A program made the position numbers and the translations under genes. A DNA stretch of 10,666 nucleotides. Source: CAZSGN01 sp964606415 (GTDB lineage: Bacteria; Bacteroidota; Bacteroidia; Bacteroidales; JBBRXJ01). The notes beneath the pieces were generated by a model that was given only the letters and a program-made list of their open reading frames with translations, was not told the DNA's origin and did no database searches. The DNA is taken from the NCBI GenBank assembly GCA_964606415.1, contig CAZSGN010000087.1:1-10666 (forward strand), given 5' to 3'. Below are positions 7,226-10,666 of the stretch, in pieces (the stretch's first letter is position 1; each line of letters begins with the position of its first letter).

Positions 7226-7986
7226 CAAATACCGAAAAAAAAAAATACTATTTCGCGAGTGATCTCCATCTTGGCCTTTACCCACAGAAAAATAGTCTGG
7301 AAAGAGAAAAAAAATTTGTTAAATGGTTAGATGAAAAACAATCGGATGCAGCTGGTTTCTTTCTGGTCGGTGACATTTTTGATTTTTGGTGGGAATATAA
7401 AAAAGTTATTCCAAAAGGATTTAGCCGCTTCTTCGGAAAAATTGCAGAAATTACGGATAGCGGAATCCCTGTTCACTTTTTTATCGGCAATCATGATATT
7501 TGGATGCACCAATACTTTCAAGACGAATTAGGCATCATATTACATAAAAAAATATTCCGTACCGAGCTATATGGCCAAAAATTTTTTATTTCACATGGCG
7601 ACGGACTAGGCAAAGGAGACCTCCCCTACAAAATGCTTCGCCGAATATTCACAAACCCCGTGCTGCAATGGTTATATTCCAGGCTTCATCCTAACCTGGG
7701 TTTATCAATAGGCCATGCATGGTCCAAAAAAAGCCGTTATGCGAAGGGATTTAAAGAAGAATATTTTGGCCCTGACAAAGAACGACTTATTCAATTTGCC
7801 GAAAATCAACAAAAAAAAGAAAATATCGATTATTATATCTTTGGCCATCGGCACCTGCCGCTTGTACACTCACTTTCACCAAATGGCAAAATAATTTATT
7901 TAGGAGATTGGGTGGCCAATTTTAGTTATGGTGTTTATGACGGAAAAAATTTCAGTCTTAACTATTACCAGGCATCCAGCGATTAA
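7222..7986 (+). CDS. lpxH: UDP-2,3-diacylglucosamine diphosphatase
   Basis: Cytoplasmic, membrane-associated calcineurin-like metallophosphoesterase that hydrolyses UDP-2,3-diacylglucosamine to lipid X and UMP, the fourth step of lipid A synthesis. All metal-site motifs are seen in order: ASDLHLG (D14, H16), VGDIFDFW (D51), GNHD (N90, H91), SHGDGLG (H125) and FGHRH (H209, H211). At 254 aa it has the usual length. The stretch DIFDFWWEY and the helical insert around 135-175 fit LpxH rather than a generic phosphoesterase. It begins inside the stop codon of the thioredoxin lipoprotein gene, so translation is probably coupled. Codons 5-8 contain an A11 homopolymer (7235-7245), a possible slippage site. 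Its 3' end overlaps folK on the opposite strand by 29 bp. A diverged LpxH-like paralogue is possible but less likely. Confidence 0.92.
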   Translation: MTNTEKKKYYFASDLHLGLYPQKNSLEREKKFVKWLDEKQSDAAGFFLVGDIFDFWWEYKKVIPKGFSRFFGKIAEITDSGIPVHFFIGNHDIWMHQYFQDELGIILHKKIFRTELYGQKFFISHGDGLGKGDLPYKMLRRIFTNPVLQWLYSRLHPNLGLSIGHAWSKKSRYAKGFKEEYFGPDKERLIQFAENQQKKENIDYYIFGHRHLPLVHSLSPNGKIIYLGDWVANFSYGVYDGKNFSLNYYQASSD

Positions 7987-8470
7987 CCAAGGAATGGTCT
8001 GTTGACTGCCGTACCAGATCCAGGCTGGTCTGATCTAAAACAGGATGTCGCCAACCAGGCAGGATCTCGGCAAGAGGATAAAGGACAAAATTCCGTTCTG
8101 CCAATAATGGATGTGGAATGCTTAAACGGGGTGTATCAATCATCTGATTTCCATAAAAAAGAATATCAATATCAATGACCCTGTCGCTATAAGACATACC
8201 GGTCTTTGTTTTTCTTCCAACCTCCCGCTCAATCTGCTGCAAGACCGACAACAAAGTAAACGGATCTAAAAAAGTACATGCTAATACAACATTATTGATA
8301 AAAGAAGACTCACTATCAAAACCCCAGGCAGGCGACTCATAATAAGAAGAAAAAGCCTCTATGGCGCCAACCCTTGAACTGATCTTTTTACATGCTTTCT
8401 TAATATTCTGTACACGGTCGCCCAGGTTACTCCCCAGTGACAACACAATTTTTATCCGAGAATCATTCAT
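7958..8470 (-). CDS. folK: 2-amino-4-hydroxy-6-hydroxymethyldihydropteridine diphosphokinase (HPPK)
   Basis: Cytoplasmic folate enzyme that transfers pyrophosphate from ATP to 6-hydroxymethyl-7,8-dihydropterin before condensation with p-aminobenzoate. The 170-aa protein has the family length and its motifs in order: SLGSNLGD (11-18), YYESPAWG (43-50), FINNVV (57-62), EREVGR (81-86), the catalytic/metal-binding DRVIDIDIL (96-104, with D100 and D102), and IPHPLLAERNFVLYPLAEI (118-136). It is a stand-alone HPPK with no fused FolB or FolP domain. The start ATG at 8470 gives a compact N-terminus just before the first strand. It is divergent from sppA with 86 bp between starts, and convergent with lpxH with a 29-bp overlap of coding ends. 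No other folate gene is in view. Confidence 0.96.
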   Translation of the reverse strand: MNDSRIKIVLSLGSNLGDRVQNIKKACKKISSRVGAIEAFSSYYESPAWGFDSESSFINNVVLACTFLDPFTLLSVLQQIEREVGRKTKTGMSYSDRVIDIDILFYGNQMIDTPRLSIPHPLLAERNFVLYPLAEILPGWRHPVLDQTSLDLVRQSTDHSLVNRWMPGNS

Positions 8471-8556
8471 TATTTTTTAAAATAATCATAAAAATACATT
8501 TATTTTGTTTGATGAAAAAAGATCGTTAAAATAATCCTTAATCAAAAAACATCACC
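8471..8556. promoter_or_regulatory. Divergent folK/sppA promoter region
   Basis: This 86-bp AT-rich spacer separates two divergent starts, so it should hold both promoters. On the minus strand TATTTTTA (8489-8496) is a 7/8 match to TAnnTTTG and would give folK a short leader. For sppA a TTTG (8508-8511) could be a -33 element, but no good -7 box follows. No Shine-Dalgarno precedes either start. Confidence 0.3.
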
Positions 8557-10344
8557 ATGAAAAGTTTTCTTAAGTATGTATTGGCCACTTTTACAGGTAT
8601 ATGGCTTTCTTTTTTACTCATTTTCTTTATCATAGCAGGCATTGCAGGGTCTGCTATTTCATCCAGCCAAAAAGGAGATAAAAAAGAAATCAAAGAAGGG
8701 CTTCTTCACTTAAAACTTGATTACCCCATTCACGAACGGACCTCTAATAGCCCTTTTGAAAACTTTGATTTTAACAGTTTTAGCCCCCAATTTAACCCGG
8801 GCTTAAATGATTTGTTAAGCATTATTGACCACGCGACAAATCATTCATCCATCAAAGGTATATACATGGATATTAAATATATCCCGGCAAACCTTTCCAC
8901 CATTACCGAGATAAGAAATGCACTTTCCGAATTTAAAAAATCAGGAAAGCCTATTTATGCCTATAATGAATTTTATGCCCAGAATAGTTACTATCTATGT
9001 TCTGTAGCTGATTCCATATTTATTCACCCACATGGATCATTGATTTTCAAAGGCCTTCACTCGGAAGTTACATTCTTAAAAGGTATTTTAAATAAAGTAG
9101 GCATTGACATGCAAGTCTTTCGGGGACCCGGCAACGAATACAAATCAGCAATCGAACCTTTCACCCGACAATCAATGAGTGACAGCAATAAAGCACAAAC
9201 ACGTCATTACGTGCAAACGACATGGGACCATATGCTAGAAAAAATCGGATCATCAAGAAACCTCAAAGCTCACACGCTTGATTCGCTTGCTGATCACTTC
9301 AGGCTCAGGCCAGGCCAATGGTACCGGGAGAGCAAGCTTATGGACGACCTGCTCTATAAAGATGAGTTTATCAAAAAACTCAAAACAGCCATAAACGTCT
9401 CACCCGAAGAAAAAATTAAACTCATCAGCTTATCCCGTTACTATACTAACTGGCGAATGAATAAGGAACTCAAAGCGAGTAACTCCAAAAACAAAATTGC
9501 TGTTGTTTACGCCACTGGAGAAATGATGCCGGAAAACACGAATAATGATCCGGATGTCATGGCTGCAGATCAAATATGCCAGTCATTAAAAGAAAGCAGA
9601 GAAGACAGCACGATCAAAGCAGTTGTCATCAGAATTAATTCCGGCGGAGGCAGTGCATTAGCCGCAGAACTAATATGGCGGGAAATTGACCTGACCAGAA
9701 AAGAGAAACCAGTTATTGCTTCCCTGAGTGATTATGCCGCATCAGGAGGCTATTACATTGCCACCGCTGCAAACAAAATATACAGCCAACCCCTTACACT
9801 AACCGGATCAATAGGGGTTTTTGCTTTATTCCCAAACGCTGAAGAACTATTAAATGAAAAGCTGAATATTACATTTGACGGTGTAGGCACGAATCAGTAT
9901 AGCAATCTTTTTTCAATACATAAACCCCTTGATGAAAAGGATAAAGCCCTCATCCAGGAATCCATTAACTACACCTATCATCTTTTTTTGGACCGGGTTA
10001 GCAAAGGCAGGAAAATGAGCACAGAGCATGTTAAAAAAATCAGCGGAGGACGGATATGGTCAGGAAAAGATGCTATTAACAAAAAAATGATCGATGAATT
10101 TGGTAACTTAGAAACAGTCATCAAAGAAGCAAGCAAACAGGCTAATATCAACAATTACCAGGTTGTTAATTATCCCAAAAGCGAAATACCTATCAAATCA
10201 TTAATAAAAAACTTTGGGAGAACTCGTCTAATGACAAACAATCCTGCTTTGAATGAACTTAATAAGCTTGTTAAGTTACTTGATCATCAAAAAAGCCTGG
10301 ATATCATGCAAACAAGACTGCCTTATGTGATCAAAATACAATAA
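8557..10344 (+). CDS. sppA: Signal peptide peptidase SppA, 67K type
   Basis: Membrane-anchored serine protease that degrades cleaved signal peptides and perhaps other membrane peptides. The 595-aa length fits the long, tandem-domain 67K form rather than the short archaeal/Bacillus form. An N-terminal membrane helix (about 8-32) anchors it, with the bulk expected on the periplasmic side. The N-terminal S49-like domain carries the general base Lys in NEYKSAIEPFTR (K196). The C-terminal domain carries the nucleophile Ser in DYAASGGYYIA (S396), followed by TLTGSIGVF. Both dyad residues align with Lys209 and Ser409 of E. coli SppA, so the enzyme should be active. The oxyanion-side motif reads INSGGGS (360-366) instead of the INSPGGS common elsewhere, a substitution I believe is frequent in Bacteroidota. 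No gene follows it on this strand within the window. Confidence 0.96.
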   Translation: MKSFLKYVLATFTGIWLSFLLIFFIIAGIAGSAISSSQKGDKKEIKEGLLHLKLDYPIHERTSNSPFENFDFNSFSPQFNPGLNDLLSIIDHATNHSSIKGIYMDIKYIPANLSTITEIRNALSEFKKSGKPIYAYNEFYAQNSYYLCSVADSIFIHPHGSLIFKGLHSEVTFLKGILNKVGIDMQVFRGPGNEYKSAIEPFTRQSMSDSNKAQTRHYVQTTWDHMLEKIGSSRNLKAHTLDSLADHFRLRPGQWYRESKLMDDLLYKDEFIKKLKTAINVSPEEKIKLISLSRYYTNWRMNKELKASNSKNKIAVVYATGEMMPENTNNDPDVMAADQICQSLKESREDSTIKAVVIRINSGGGSALAAELIWREIDLTRKEKPVIASLSDYAASGGYYIATAANKIYSQPLTLTGSIGVFALFPNAEELLNEKLNITFDGVGTNQYSNLFSIHKPLDEKDKALIQESINYTYHLFLDRVSKGRKMSTEHVKKISGGRIWSGKDAINKKMIDEFGNLETVIKEASKQANINNYQVVNYPKSEIPIKSLIKNFGRTRLMTNNPALNELNKLVKLLDHQKSLDIMQTRLPYVIKIQ

Positions 10345-10401
10345 ATCACTCTTGTCCGGTAAAAAAACATATAATCATTCCCTGTCCCTGTTTCAGCAAG
10401 C

Positions 10402-10490
10402 AAAATAGGACGCTCCTAACGGAGCTTGGAATATTGGGAGGTATTTACTTTATTACTACAAACAGGACATCCCTCCGGGATTATAGAATA
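10402..10490. repeat. Pair of REP-like hairpin units
   Basis: Two units share the lead-in AGGAC (10407-10411 and 10464-10468), each followed at once by a short GC-rich stem-loop and then a similar TGGAATA/TAGAATA tail. Unit 1 is GCTCC-TAAC-GGAGC (10412-10425). Unit 2 is ATCCC-TCC-GGGAT (10469-10481). The stem sequences differ while pairing is kept, which suggests selection for structure. The whole resembles extragenic palindromic repeats that I recall being common between genes in Bacteroidota. A role as sppA 3' end or terminator is possible, but no T-run follows the stems. Confidence 0.6.
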
Positions 10491-10579
10491 AAAACCTGGC
10501 GAAATTTAAAAATGATTATTATTTGTGGATTATATTTTAATGATATGGCTCTCCCACTAATTTAATGAAAGCTTGCAAT

Positions 10580-10623
10580 TTGTTTATATGTAGATAAAAT
10601 ATGGTTTAAGGTTGTTTATATGT
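10580..10623 (+). repeat. 12-bp direct repeat
   Basis: TTGTTTATATGT occurs at 10580-10591 and again at 10612-10623, a 32-bp period (about three helical turns). An ATGG follows 9 bp after each copy. The spacing would place both copies on the same DNA face, as with paired protein-binding sites, but the sequence is AT-rich and chance cannot be excluded. Confidence 0.4.
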
Positions 10624-10643
10624 TGTATTTTAATGGAAATTGT

Positions 10644-10660
10644 TTGCCCAAAATGAGCAA
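10644..10660. repeat. 17-bp imperfect palindrome, second copy
   Basis: TTGCCCAAAATGAGCAA agrees at 15 of 17 positions with the reverse complement of 1248-1264 (TTGCCCAAGTTGAGCAA). The outer arms are intact and the differences fall in the centre. It lies 7 bp from the window edge. Confidence 0.45.
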
Positions 10661-10666
10661 CTATAT

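Larger units (their letters stand above)
10345..10666. other. Non-coding tail downstream of sppA
   Basis: In 322 bp I see no supportable ORF on either strand. The stretch contains, in order, a REP-like hairpin pair (10402-10490), an unremarkable AT-rich segment (10491-10579), a 12-bp direct repeat (10580-10623) and a 17-bp imperfect palindrome (10644-10660). A gene may start just beyond the window edge. Confidence 0.5.

Noticed and set aside
7327..7531. Two short ORFs (both strands) inside lpxH
   Set aside because: They overlap the conserved metal-binding motifs of lpxH and are shadows.
8013..8029. Hairpin ACCAG/CTGGT as a terminator for lpxH
   Set aside because: It lies inside the folK coding region, has a 5-bp stem and is not followed by a T-run.
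1..10666. A defence, phage, secretion or CRISPR system
   Set aside because: No nuclease, helicase, toxin-antitoxin, phage structural, transposase or spacer-repeat signal was seen on either strand; the recognised genes are signalling, envelope and folate functions.

Overview
The window comes from an AT-rich Bacteroidota genome, most likely a Bacteroidales/Marinilabiliales- or Cytophaga-like lineage. The evidence is the giant two-propeller/Y_Y_Y sensor, the DUF4369-type thioredoxin lipoprotein, a Bacteroidota-type SppA, weak or absent Shine-Dalgarno sequences before the starts, and promoter-like TAnnTTTG boxes. I cannot assign a genus. Seven protein genes are supported. I see no tRNA, rRNA, CRISPR array, transposase or phage gene.

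Left part (1-5823, all minus strand): a signalling/secreted-protein region. Reading in the direction of transcription it starts with an unrecognised exported protein of 338 aa (4807-5823). Next, after 91 bp, comes a transmembrane sensor-phosphatase of about 1115 aa (1368-4715), with two predicted seven-bladed propellers, a Y_Y_Y domain, one membrane helix, a coiled coil and a SpoIIE/PP2C phosphatase. After a 270-bp gap rich in small palindromes comes a secreted YD-like repeat protein of 324 aa (123-1097). The first two are spaced closely enough to be co-transcribed. The third appears to have its own promoter.

Middle and right part (6059-10344): envelope and housekeeping genes. A thioredoxin-fold lipoprotein with a WCHPC active site (6059-7225) overlaps by 4 bp (ATGA) the lipid A gene lpxH (7222-7986). 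lpxH converges with folK (7958-8470, minus), and the two coding regions overlap by 29 bp. folK is divergent from sppA (8557-10344), a full-length 67K-type signal peptide peptidase with its Ser/Lys dyad intact. The common theme is envelope upkeep: periplasmic thiol chemistry, lipid A synthesis and degradation of membrane signal-peptide remnants.

The non-coding tail (10345-10666) holds a pair of REP-like hairpin units sharing an AGGAC lead-in, a 12-bp direct repeat, and a 17-bp imperfect palindrome that matches, in inverted orientation at 15 of 17 positions, a palindrome in the 1098-1367 gap.

I found no clearly new multi-gene system. The best leads are the propeller-phosphatase with its uncharacterised exported neighbour, and the small repeated intergenic palindromes.
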